The notes under the pieces were generated by a model. The model ran no database searches, had not been told where the DNA came from, and saw only the letters and a program-made list of their open reading frames with translations. Shown one piece after another: positions 49,087-59,318 of a stretch of DNA of 64,000 bases; positions within the stretch are counted from its first letter, which is position 1, and each line of letters starts with the position of its first letter. Source of the stretch: Megaleporinus macrocephalus (Eukaryota > Chordata > Actinopteri > Characiformes > Anostomidae); assembly GCA_021613375.1 (NCBI GenBank), contig CM038703.1, positions 23,114,194 to 23,178,193 of the forward strand. The letters are read 5' to 3'. A program made the translations under genes and the position numbers.

Positions 49087-49297
49087 CTAATCAAAGTTGT
49101 CAAAGTTGAGCACGTTGCCATCGAAGTGCGTGAGAACGTGTTTCTCATAGAGGTGCTGCTGGCAGTCCAGAGGGAACTGCTCACTGCAGACAGGGCACTC
49201 CTTCCAGTGAGACTCCACGTGACGTTCAAAACTGCGCTGCTCAAAGTGCGGCGGGAAGATCACTTCACACAGCGGACAGCGCTTATGAACATCAGTC
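49087..49297 (-). CDS. tax1bp1: tax1bp1 last exon: two UBZ-type zinc fingers
   Basis: Acceptor TTTCGCTTCCAG, phase 2 in. Finger 1 is CPLCEVIFPPHFEQ then SFERHVESH. Finger 2 is CPVCSEQFPLDCQQ then YEKHVLTHF. Zinc ligands are intact. The end is NVLNFDNFD then stop, with a duplicated NFD compared with human. Confidence 0.96.
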
Positions 49298-52200
49298 CTG
49301 GAAGCGAAAGAGAAGCAGAGCCAGTGCTGGCTATTTTTGAGGTTTTTGTAAATGAGTAACAAAAACTAAAAATCTGAAATCTAAATTCTGGCTAGTTTCA
49401 GCAGCAAGTAGCTGTCTGCTCCACAAACCTAGACAATGTAGAGCTGTTCAGAGAGTTCATTTATAATAAGAAACTACATAAAAAGAATGTAAAAGTTAGT
49501 CAAGACTTTAGTTTAAAAACTCACACATTTGCTGACAGCCATATCACTTTCTTTGCTGTAACGCCACACAGAAAGTCATCTGCTCCTACAAGCCACGCAA
49601 AAGCAGTGGTCTGTGGTAGGTCAGTCTGCATTTCAGCAGAGACACTTTAAAGGCAGAAGTGATTCACTGGTTGGACACTTAATGGAAAAGCTCAACATGG
49701 CGTCTGTTTAAGGGAAAGCCATGCCCTTCGGTAAAACTACAGGCCAAAAGGCTTGCTGGTTAAGCCACAAGTGGGGAAAGCTCATCATGCGCATGTGCAG
49801 ACTGAAAATGTATTTTTTTGTCCTTTATTCAGGCCAATCGTTACAAACTATGCTGTTGCTCATGTGGTATGGTTTTTCGATTAAAATCTGTTTAGAACCA
49901 AGTCTGGTCTTGTATAATTGGAAAAAAGTGCTGTGTCCGACTGTCTAACCACACAGGAATAGTGGAACCACACTTCTATACCCTTAAATGATGTGCTTTA
50001 GCTTCATCACCATACAGACACAGAGCTGACTAAACTTACACTGACCATAAACGTATTGTGAAGGTTGTGAAAGTCAACCCTTATGTCAGGAACATCAGCT
50101 GGCTAACTTTTGCCACAATATTTTCTTTGATTTTATGTTTTTTCCTTATTGTGGCTTGAACATGAGGAGGCTGAAAATGATGCAATTCAAAGCTCTAACA
50201 TCCCACGTCCAAGCCACGTCGAACACAGAAGCCCAAGGAATCAACAGACTTGCCTGGCCACTTATTTTTTTTCCAGTTATATGAAAGTGTTAGGAAGTTT
50301 TATAAGTGGAGTTAAAAGCAACAGAAATAGAACAGCAGTGGTAGGTGGTACTTGTCCATGTTAAAGGCTCCCTGGCAACACTTCCACAGCATGTACACAA
50401 CAGCAACACCAAGATTCAGGTGAGATACATATTTGTTCAACTTATTGCAAAAGCAATCTGCAGGTACCAAGTGGTATATTACTTGCGGACTAAATCATTA
50501 TATAACAAGTACTTAGTAGTAAACTCGTGTGCCCAACAATACTCAGCACTTCAGTCAGACACTGTGAAAAAATTGTTTGTTAGTTTAAAAAAGTTGTTAA
50601 CAAACAACTTATTATTTAGCTCTAAATGCTACTTTGAATGAAACTTTTTAGTTAATTTTTCTTTAGTTAAACAAAAGCAATATATTACATTGCTTGTGCC
50701 ATGTTCTCCTGTTTTTACAGTCCAGCAGCATAAATAGTTAGAATGCACGTGTGTTACCTTGTGTCAAAGCAGAAACTGGTGCGGTTTTCATTGGATTCTG
50801 GACTTTGATGATCACAGACTGCAGGAGCTTCACCATCACCTCTCTATTAAGAGACAACAGCCTGTATCAAACACACAAACAGACAGAATCCTGTTCCTGA
50901 CCAGACAATATACTGAACAGTTTAACTCTCTTCAGAAACATCTAAATGCTTTCCCTTTTAGGCTTGGCAAAAAAAAACCAGAAGAGCACAGATCTGCTAA
51001 AAAGCACTGATCTCCTACATACACACGCGCACACACACCGCTCCTTCTACTAAAAGCCACGGCTGTCTGCACACAGCTAGCTCCCTGCAAAGGTTAATGG
51101 GCTTTTAATGCAGCAAACGAGAGCGTAAGAGAAATGGGTCACTATAGAGCAGCGCCCGTGTGGAGAACTGGACGACACCCGAAGCCAATTAGCACAGCCC
51201 TCGTCAGTCCGCCCGCTAATAAGCCTCCGCCCTCGTCACTCTAATCCACTAATGAGTCGGAAGAGAAAAGCCTTAATTGTGCTTTTATGCAAATTGCCCA
51301 CCCTTGCACTGCCCCTCTGACCTGAAGTGTCTAGCGTGTAGGAGAGTGAAAAGGAAAGGGGAAAGGAATCAGCAGTGGAGGAAAACCTGTGACAGAAGTA
51401 TAGGAGGAAACAAGATGACTGTACTGACAGAGTGAAAACAGTCTATAGTGTGTGGCTGCTACAGGCATGAATATGATAATAAATAAAAACTTGTAGTGCT
51501 GCTGTTAGGTATAATACAAGCAGTAGTAAAACAGTATTCTCACACTGGGCCGTTCCTCAGCAGGGTTCTCTAGACCATCAGGAGGGCTGAGGCTCCGTGA
51601 TGGCTGACTGCAGACTACTGGTCCAGCCCATGGGGGAGGAGCCACTGGAGGGGGGCGGCATGTCTGCTCAGGGGACAATGCCCCATCTGCACCGTCTTGG
51701 AGGAGGAAACACAAGTGTATGCTATAGTTATCCGAAATGTGAACAATGCGATTATGGTATGTATCTTGGTTAAAAATGGTACATTCATTTAGTCATGGAA
51801 CAAAACCTCTTTGTGTCAAAATCTTGTGGCAAACACCAATAAAAATAGCACAGAATGGGCTAGAATCAAATGATGTTACAGTAACTCTAATGTTTGGTTT
51901 TGATTGGACAGCAATGGTATACTGTTTACTTCATCCCAATGAGGTTGTTCAAGATAAACAGAGTGAGCTCCAGCAATGGGTTTCAGCATCTGCCTACAGC
52001 ATCTGCAACTCTGGCAGTCACATTTTTGCATGCTATCTAAAAAACACCCCCATAAAAGACTACTGTCCAAACAGTAACATGGAAAAAAACAACATTGCTA
52101 TAGGAAATTGTGGTCCTATACATCTATCCACTGCATGTACATATCTGCCGATATACCACATCTCTGTAAAGGGTTACAAATTAATGAATGAATAAAAATG

Positions 52201-55200
52201 CTCTGCTCAGCCAGAGTAATATAAATACATCATCAAATACAGATCTGAAATAACAATGTCAAATCAGTGTGAAGGTGATATTTAAACAATTATTTGCTAA
52301 CACAGACATGATTCCAATTTTCTTCATATTTGCACATAAAAGCACAACTAATATTATTACACTTTATATATTTTGTATATATTTTATTATTTCTTTTTTT
52401 GTTATCTTTATCTGTTGGTGAATGGAGGAACAGTGTACAGTGTAACGGTCTGTTCAGCTGTGCATATGACAATAAAACTCTTAAATCTTGAATCTTGAAT
52501 TTCAACGTGCATCCATAAACTGCACTACTGCAACTTCTTCACAATGTACACAATGAATCTTCACAATGTGTTTGTCATTAATTTATTAACTGCCGAACTG
52601 CACTAGTACACTGACCTACTATTGCATTCCAACCACTTGTTTACTACGCTGGACCAATTTGGATGGATGGGATTTTAGCAAATGGATTGGCATTTGTCTA
52701 CAGCACCATCTGGCAGGTCTGTTTGCGTACATGCTTTTTATGCAACCCTACAAAGTTGCCCAAATAAAAAAAAAAAAATCTCCAACAAAACACGTCACAA
52801 CAGACGTGGTTCAAAAATGTTCTAAACATTCCCACTCAACAGCTCCCTGGCACTGACTTGCTTAAGGAGAGAGTGGTCAATATTCAGTACATTTAGGGCT
52901 GTGTCTGGCCAGCTTTTACAGATGGGTGACCAGTTAACACACTGTGTGCGAGTGGCGGGAAGCAAATAATGGAAGACATCATTTTAGCTTGTCCTGTTCA
53001 CAGGAAAATGGATAGTAAGATTCTCTCCATTTAAAAAAGCAGGATGCTACTGCTTGGCTTGATGGCTTGCCAAATGTTTGACAATAAACTTAAACAACAA
53101 GAGACCAAATAGTCACATATTAGCTCTTATGAAAAATGAAATGAAGCTCATTAAGGTTGTAATTAGAGCTGGACATCAAAACTGAATACTTGAGTTGTAC
53201 CAACCAAATTCTTTCAATACTAAAGAGTATCGAAAAACTAAAATGAAATTTTAATATTTAAATAGTAAGTCTTGTCAACAGCCATGAGCCATGTATGCAG
53301 TTTCAGAGAATCAATGTCAAGTTATATGAGATCAAGAGAATCTGGAAAAATCCACTCTGCTTCAGCAAAGCTTACTGGCTCTCTCAAACCCACCCCTTTT
53401 TAACTGGTGGCTGCACTCACCACGTGTCTGATGTTCAGAGTAGGGGTTTCCATACTGCAGCTCTGCAGGCTGCTGTGGCACCAGTGGAAGTGGGGGTGGG
53501 TCCTGAGGATATGGCAGCGGATAACGCAACACCACAGGCTCCCTGACCTCCGACCTCTGGCCTCCAGCTCCTTCCTCTCTGCCTGCACACGACCGCAGCT
53601 CCTGAGAGAGATAAACATCAGCATAGCTACTGCTGAGCAAGATGTTTGAAGAAGTTTGTAAGGTAACATTTGCTTCATAAACAACTTTTTACAGCACCTG
53701 CCATGGGTATGTGTAAGTGGGTAGAGCTCGCATTCTTGGCTAGATCACTGAGAGCAGGAGTTATCAAGTAGTTTTATTCTAAAGGACACGTTAATGATTG
53801 GCTTTTGGATGAGAAAATGACAGGTTTACTAGTTCTCTAGTAGACAGATGCATATAAAGCAATAAAAAATACATACCTATTAGAATTAAATCAGAACACA
53901 TTCAAAAAACATCATATCACATGTAATAACTGTAATAATAACAACTATCATCTCTATTTATAGAGATCTCATACCAGAGGTAGCTAAACGTGCTGTACAG
54001 ATAGGTGTTAACAATAATAAAACAAAAAAGTATTATAAGTATTAATTTGAAATAATATAAGCCAAAGAAACCAATCAAGTTAAAAAGAAAAGAGAGAGTG
54101 TTTTACATGTCCCCTAACAGTGTGCACCAAGCTTGGCCATCTAATAAAAGGTGGAATTGAGGTGCGCAGTTCAGAAGCAGAATAACAGAAAAAGGCGTCT
54201 CCATGTTTTCTGTATTGACAGAAGGTATGTGCACAATGCCAGGGTCTGCAGATTTAAGATCACGAGTTGAAAGATAAACAAATGAGAGACATTCTGTGGG
54301 GTAAGCTGGTGCTAGATGTTTTACAGCTTTAAAACTCCAAAATCTTAGCCTAATGAGATTCCCTTACAAGAGGATTCCACAACCAAATTTCCGCATAATG
54401 TAATTGTTGGGATGTAAACACTGTGATTCAGAGTGGTACCAAAGTTCAAAGAAAACTTGTCAACCCACTTTTCTTTACAGTGGACAGCGGTGCAAAACCA
54501 CAGTGCAAAACCAGCCATTTCTTATTTTAAATGTAATGTTGATAAAGCTATGCTGTTTTGCTTTGTTGCTACAGTCAAACTAGGCATCCTGTTAGCACCA
54601 CTTTCAATAAACATTAACACAAACATAATTAAAGCAGATTACTTTTTTTAACTAGAGTGGATGGTGGCAGCAGGGTGAAATGTTCAGCTGTTGTAAGCCA
54701 AGAAGCTAACACAACAGTTAGCAAACTGGCTAACTCAGTAAAAACAGAAAGTCACAAGGTCTCCTGATTAACTACAGTCGTCTCATTTTGATGTTTATTT
54801 ATAGCCAAGGATAAAGAAATTATAAAAGGTTTGTGCTCAGACACTGGGTAAATTAGTTTTTTGAAGGTTCTGTGCTATTAAGGGGTGTCCCTTTAGAGGA
54901 CAGCACAGACAAACCAGTAGCAATATTGTTAGAGGACACAACTTTGGATGTGAAATGTATTCAGCTTGTAAATCTGCAGCAAATTCTTGCAGAAACTCAC
55001 TGGCAAACAAAGTGCCACGGGATCTTTGAAACACTCTGTGAGTGCCTACTCAAAATATGTTAAACTAAAATTTTATCTCTAAACTGTCATAAGAAAAAAA
55101 GAATCAGACATCAGTGCAATGCATTTGTAACTATTACAGGTACTTGGTTTTTGTGATGTAGCTTTTAGAGGCATTTCAGATGCCTGGTTCCTGTGTGGAG

Positions 55201-56613
55201 CTTCGCTAGAAGAATTACTCTGACATGTTTACAACATTGTTTGAGAGATTCTGAAAATGTTCCTTGTGGAAAAAGTCATTGACTTAATAAAAAAAACAAC
55301 AACGAAACACCCATTAATATATCATCATCAAAAAAACTTTGCACTAAACCAAGTCACAGTAGGCTGTAACCTGCCTATGAAAAACAAAAGTTACTATAGA
55401 AGTCTAAACAAAGGAAGCGAACTCTTAGCCATCGCGAAAGAAACTGATTTTATTTATACGGATAAAACAGCCAGTCTTTAAATAGCTCTGGTGCAGTGTG
55501 GTCTCTATCTCTCTTTTGCTCTTTCTCTCGCTCCCCTCTCTGACCTGAGAACTGTGGGTCATGATTAGAGGAGTTATTCCCACGTTTAACATTTAACACA
55601 AGTGCTGATGGGTAATCAGGGAGCTGGCTTTGGCATTTAGTCGCTATTGGCTGCGCACAGACTTACACTCAGCCCGGCTTGACTGTCTTAATTGCGGAGT
55701 CTAATGAAAGTACTTATGATCTAAAAGATCCTCATTAACTTTGATAATTTTTGTCTAAAGACTCTAATGATAGCCTTTTAGATCACAGCAAAAATAGCTT
55801 AGAGAATTACAAATGGCTGAACTCTGAAGGTAACAGCACCTTTGAGGATACAAGCATAAAATAAGGTGAATCTTCAGGACAAAGTCAGAAGTGTTCTATA
55901 GTTTGAACTCATTCTGGTATTAGTAGCAAGGCAAGAAGCGTTGTAACAGTTTTATGAATGGCTTCACCTCCTCCAGCCTTTCCTTCTCTCTGGTCACATC
56001 AGCCAGGCTCTCTCTCAATGATGACACTTCTCTGTCCTTCTCATCCAGTTGAGCCTATTCAGAAACACCGGCATAAATGCATCAAACAACACAACACTGA
56101 AGACTTTTCTAAGTGGTCATAGTAGTTGAGCAGCACATGCACAAATATTAATAAACAGCAGCCGGCATGTTATTCCTATTAGTCTTGTACGACCTCCTAA
56201 AGGAGATGATTAGGTATTTGCAAGCCAAAGCAATATTACAGCAATCACGTCAGTTGAAACTGACATTATGATATTAGGGATCAGCTTATAGGACTTATTG
56301 CAGCTGTAGGTAAGGCTGGGTGTTGGCACTGAACACTTTCGTGGGGCAGATAAATTACTACAGCAAACCAAAAAACTCAAGTGTCATTTAATACCTGCAT
56401 AGTCTGTCTTAGCATCCATGAAGCTCCCATGCTTGTTCAAAAATCTGGGCTGGTGATTGCCAAAATTGTCTAGTTTACATTCTCTATGCATTTTTGACTT
56501 TAGAGTAAAATGGTTTGTGGGAAGGCAGTGCTGTGAATCCACCTAGTCAAACTGACACATCTTTCTGATTTTCTAAACGAAAATAGGTTCTCACATTCTC
56601 TACCTGCAACAAA

Positions 56614-56689
<76 letters not shown>

Positions 56690-59318
56690 CATAAAACATA
56701 TCATAAGCTTTGCACAAGTAATATTTAGTTATTTACATCTAAACCAGTTTTTATCTCTGAAACTGAAAGACAAGCACTTTAAAGATGACAAGCTGCTAAC
56801 AAAACAGAGATGCCCTCACTATTCAACATGCATATTAAATCCCGACTACACCAGAAACCAGTACCTTATCTACCCCTCTGAATGAACTAAAGTTATTAGG
56901 CCTGCACTGGATCTCCTTCGCGTGCATGCTTGAGTGTGTAGATGTGTGTTTGTAGATGAAACTGATACAGGGTGATGTACAAGGTGATTCTGACCTCCTG
57001 GTTTGGTTTACACAACTGAAGTCCTCTCATCCTAAAAGTAAAAGAGTCTACGAGCCTCAATTTACCCTGCACTAATCTCTCCGTCTGTCTGAGTTACGGT
57101 CCTGCGTATGTGTGTTTGGGCGAAAAACACTGATGAAATGGTTGGACCCGGGTTTCTTACCCTGCTGTCCAGTAAACACTCATAAAGCACAGTGTGCATG
57201 CGTGTGTGTGTGTTTAAACAGGCTGTAAATAAAGGACTCTCTCGCCTTTGATGGTGTCTTCAGCTTTGTCTAAATACTCAGACAAGAGCGGCCCTTTACG
57301 ACCTAGTATCTTCTCCATTCAGACAGCCCAGAGCTTTATGACTCTCTCTCTCTCCCTCGCTTTCTCACACACACAGAGTTCTCACAGAGATTTGATATTA
57401 GAGTGAAGCAGACAATATGACCCCAAATCAACCCAACGCTCTGAGATTCAATTATGTGCACGCACACTGAGATTTGTGTGTGGTTAAAATACAGTGACTA
57501 ACCAAATGTACGCTGAGTAGATGTGAAGTGATATTTGTAGGCCAGGGGTAATGCACAATTTAGAAAAAATTATAAACCAAAACAAAGTTTCAAAGTGTCC
57601 TATACAAAAATTGAATTGGCCAGAAATAGGCTTCCTTTTTCCAGTCTGTAAGTGCATTTACTGTAAACAATGTTTTGAAAATCAACAAAAACATATTCTA
57701 AAATCGGCAGTGCCAAAACTTTTGCAAGTGCACTCAAGCTGCCAGAATCTGGCAGTTGGCCCATTAAGAAGCAAATAATGCTTTTTATACTGCATTGGCA
57801 AAATACTTCAGAATGTACCAAAATAGGCTCAAATAACACTGTGTTTGTCATCATTAGCCCACACAGTGTGAGCTAATAAATTTGCTAATAAAAACAAGCT
57901 AATAAATTTAACCATTTCTGTAAAGAAATTAGAGTCGGAATCGGCCATAAAAATTTAGGACTGACTCATATGTAATAAGTATTTTTACTATTTAGAAGCC
58001 AGAGTATTTTACACTTCATTAATCCGTATTTCAATGACAGAAAATAAAAATACATATATATGTAAAGGCACACAAACATGACAATTATTAACAAATTACC
58101 AAGTGATCCTAGATTTTGAGATTTAACAGAACTTCTGATTATCTACTTCACAGGTTTCAGGGGCATTTGTGTGTACAAGTGTGAGCAAAAAAGATGTACC
58201 TTAAACCGCTGTTCTTCATTGGCCAGCAGTAGTTTCAGGTTGTCATTGATGGTGCATTGCTCTCTCCATCTCTCTTCCATTCGAGCAAGATCCGCTTCCA
58301 CCGACACACTGCACTCCTCTCCTTTCTCTAGCTCCTCTTCCTTGGTCCCTTCCATTTTTTCTCTTTGACCCTCCCTTTCTTCGTCTCCCTTTTCCTCAGT
58401 AGACTCCTGAATCTCAGGTTGCTTCTCTGTAAGACATAAGACAACAACATGCTGTGAGCAGCACAGTCTATAATCACAGGACTGTATTGCACACACTATA
58501 TTTGTGTGTCCACACCTGTATCAGGTGATTCTGCGTCTGGTGTGTTTGGCCCCTGAATGGTCTCTGTAGATGCGTCATTCCTGCTGGACTCCTACACGAA
58601 AAAACACAATTACACAATATGCAAAAAAAATCTTCACAGCATTTACACAGCGCTTTGTGGACAGTGCTGCATACGTCCTAGCCTGACAAATAATAATAAT
58701 AATTTTAAAAAAAATCAATGTTTAAAATGATATATCATGACGGTAGTTGTGCTTTTTTTGGTAAAACAGTGTACAATGATGAGCAAATATATACTACATT
58801 ATTAGAATAAATACAAAATACAACTTTACTATATAACAAACTCATAAAAAGAGTTACAACATATTCAATACAATGTAGAATACAATTCAATACAATGAAG
58901 AATACAGTCAGAAGACATTTGGTTCCTGACTTCACGGTGAATTCCAGTCATAGCATAGATTTTTTCAGTTCTGTTAATGAGCTGAAGCAGGTACTTCAGG
59001 ATAACTGTAAATACTTATTTGTGTTTACTCTAATGTATAATAAATGCCTAATGACCAGATAAATGGCTCTACATATTTTCTCAGGTGGTCTAAGACTGTG
59101 TGTCACTAGATGGCACACTCGTTTCCCTCACTCACCCCCTGCTGTGTCTCCTGCTGCTGAGTGAGTTTGGTAACTTGTCTGCGCAGGCGCTGGCACTCTC
59201 TGTATTTCTCCTTATAGTGCTCTGCAGCCATCTGCAGCCTTAGCTTCAGCTCCTCCACCTCCTTCTGCAGTTCTGCCTCCAGCTCAGAGACAATGCTCCC
59301 TCCTCCAACAGCCCCGCC
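49087..59318 (-). CDS. tax1bp1: TAX1BP1, Tax1-binding protein 1 (C-terminal half, partial)
   Basis: Cytosolic selective-autophagy receptor and adaptor for the A20 ubiquitin-editing complex. Eight coding exons on the minus strand: 59318-59136, 58591-58516, 58426-58200, 56054-55968, 53601-53421, 51695-51546, 50818-50758 and 49297-49087. They join in phase to 391 residues and a stop. In order: coiled-coil (IVSELEAELQKEVEELKLRL), a Ser/Thr-rich linker, an acidic coiled segment, the YPLPYPQDPP and AELQYGNPYSEHQTRDGADG block, VVCSQPSRSLSPPDGLENP, and two C-terminal ubiquitin-binding zinc fingers (CPLCEVIFPPHF..., CPVCSEQFPLDC...). It ends NVLNFDNFD, against human NVLNFD. Tail-to-tail with jazf1, as in mammals. 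The SKICH, LIR and first coiled-coil exons lie right of the window. Both PPxY motifs of the human fingers are altered. Confidence 0.93.
49298..50757. other. tax1bp1 intron before the last exon
   Basis: 1.46 kb, AT-rich. Open frames at 49721, 50149 and 50345 show no similarity and no splice context. Nothing recognised. Confidence 0.55.
50758..50818 (-). CDS. tax1bp1: tax1bp1 exon: linker before zinc fingers
   Basis: A 61-nt exon, acceptor AGCTCCTGCAG, donor ACACAAG followed by GTAACA, phase 1 in and 2 out. It encodes CDHQSPESNENRTSFCFDT, equivalent to human GTGFCFDSS just before DVHKKCPLCE. Confidence 0.8.
50819..51545. other. tax1bp1 intron with candidate conserved enhancer
   Basis: 0.73 kb. 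The segment 51060-51330 is repeat-free, of mixed base composition and rich in homeodomain-type TAAT/ATTA cores plus an octamer ATGCAAAT. It differs clearly from the AT-rich intron around it. Confidence 0.4.
51546..51695 (-). CDS. tax1bp1: tax1bp1 exon: DGADGA and QPSRSLSPPDGLENP block
   Basis: Acceptor GTTTCCTCCTCCAAG, phase 1 in. It encodes DGADGALSPEQTCRPPPV, then WAGPVVCSQPSRSLSPPDGL. The human equivalents are DGADGAF and VVCSQPARNFSRPDGLED. Two overlapping donors are possible: GTGTGA at 51545 (phase 1, joins the next exon) and GTGAGA at 51543. The former is used because it keeps the frame. Confidence 0.88.
51696..53420. other. tax1bp1 intron with LINE tail remnant
   Basis: 1.7 kb. It contains a LINE 3' tail at about 52385-52505. 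The plus-strand open frame at 51746-52195 has no similarity I recognise. The part at 53160-53240 resembles a dispersed element. No exon. Confidence 0.55.
52385..52505 (+). mobile_element. LINE 3' tail remnant
   Basis: GTGCATATGACAATAAAACT followed by CTTAAATCTTGAATCTTGAA. This is the AATAAA-plus-TTGAATC short-repeat tail seen at the 3' ends of fish CR1/L2-type LINEs. It is heavily truncated. Confidence 0.55.
53421..53601 (-). CDS. tax1bp1: tax1bp1 exon: YPLPYPQDPP and QYGNPY block
   Basis: Acceptor TTTATCTCTCTCAG, donor ACACGTG followed by GTGAGT, phase 0 in and 1 out. It encodes ELRSCAGREEG..., REPVVLRYPLPYPQDPPPLP and AELQYGNPYSEHQTR. Human TAX1BP1 has LQYGNPYASQETRDGADGA. Confidence 0.9.
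53602..55967. other. tax1bp1 intron, repeat relics and a candidate CNE
   Basis: 2.4 kb. The segment at 53945-54380 resembles a dispersed fish retroelement fragment (CATACCAGAGGTAGCTAAAC, then AAGCTGGTGCTAGATGTTTT), ends undefined. A repeat-free, TAAT-rich segment with an 11-bp inverted repeat lies at 55560-55800. No exon was recognised. Confidence 0.5.
55718..55785. repeat. 11-bp inverted repeat, 46-bp spacer
   Basis: TGATCTAAAAG (55718-55728) and CTTTTAGATCA (55775-55785), with CTCATTAACT and CTCTAATGAT between them. It sits in a candidate regulatory segment. Confidence 0.75.
55968..56054 (-). CDS. tax1bp1: tax1bp1 exon: coiled coil
   Basis: A 29-codon phase 0-0 exon, acceptor GTTTCTGAATAG, donor GAGGAG followed by GTGAAG. 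It encodes AQLDEKDREVSSLRESLADV, then TREKERLEE, a clear heptad-rich helix. Confidence 0.85.
56055..58199. other. tax1bp1 intron with (TA)n
   Basis: 2.1 kb containing (TA)n at 56617-56681. The plus-strand frame at 57551-57778 and the minus-strand frame at 57600-57854 have no recognisable similarity. No exon seen. Confidence 0.55.
56617..56681. repeat. (TA)n microsatellite
   Basis: About 32 TA units in a tax1bp1 intron. Confidence 0.9.
58200..58426 (-). CDS. tax1bp1: tax1bp1 exon: acidic coiled-coil segment
   Basis: Acceptor CTGTCTTACAG... with phase 1 in, donor TTTAAG followed by GTACAT, phase 0 out. It encodes EKQPEIQESTEEKGDEEREG and a Glu/Lys-rich run, then ADLARMEERWREQCTINDNL and KLLLANEEQRFK. 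Human has ELAKMELKWKEQVKIAENVKLEL at the matching place. The Glu-rich insertion is not in the human protein as I remember it. Confidence 0.88.
58516..58591 (-). CDS. tax1bp1: tax1bp1 exon: Ser/Thr-rich linker
   Basis: A 76-nt exon, acceptor TTTTCGTGTAG, donor ATACAG followed by GTGTGG, phase 0 in and 1 out. It encodes ESSRNDASTETIQGPNTPDA and then ESPDT. Sequence similarity is low. It is supported by splice sites and exact phase fit between its neighbours. Confidence 0.65.
58592..59135. other. tax1bp1 intron
   Basis: 0.54 kb, AT-rich, nothing recognised. Confidence 0.6.
59136..59318 (-). CDS. tax1bp1: tax1bp1 exon: coiled coil (IVSELEAELQKEVEELKLRL)
   Basis: A 61-codon phase 0-0 exon, acceptor GTGTTAACCAG, donor GGGG followed by GTGAGT. 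It encodes SIVSELEAELQKEVEELKLR and then LQMAAEHYKEKYRECQRLRR, nearly identical to the human segment SELEAEVQKELEELKLRLQMAADHYKEK. Confidence 0.95.

Noticed and set aside
48958..49359. 133-residue plus-strand frame over the last tax1bp1 exon
   Set aside because: It is the antisense shadow of the zinc-finger exon, whose minus-strand reading is nearly identical to human TAX1BP1.
51746..52195. 149-residue plus-strand frame in a tax1bp1 intron
   Set aside because: No recognisable motif, no codon bias and no splice context. It sits beside a LINE tail. It is possibly part of an unidentified repeat, but there is no basis to call a gene.
53945..54380. Possible retroelement fragment
   Set aside because: Phrases such as CCAGAGGTAGCTAAACGTGC and AAGCTGGTGCTAGATG recall a dispersed fish repeat, but I could not define ends, a frame or a family, so it is mentioned only in the intron entry.
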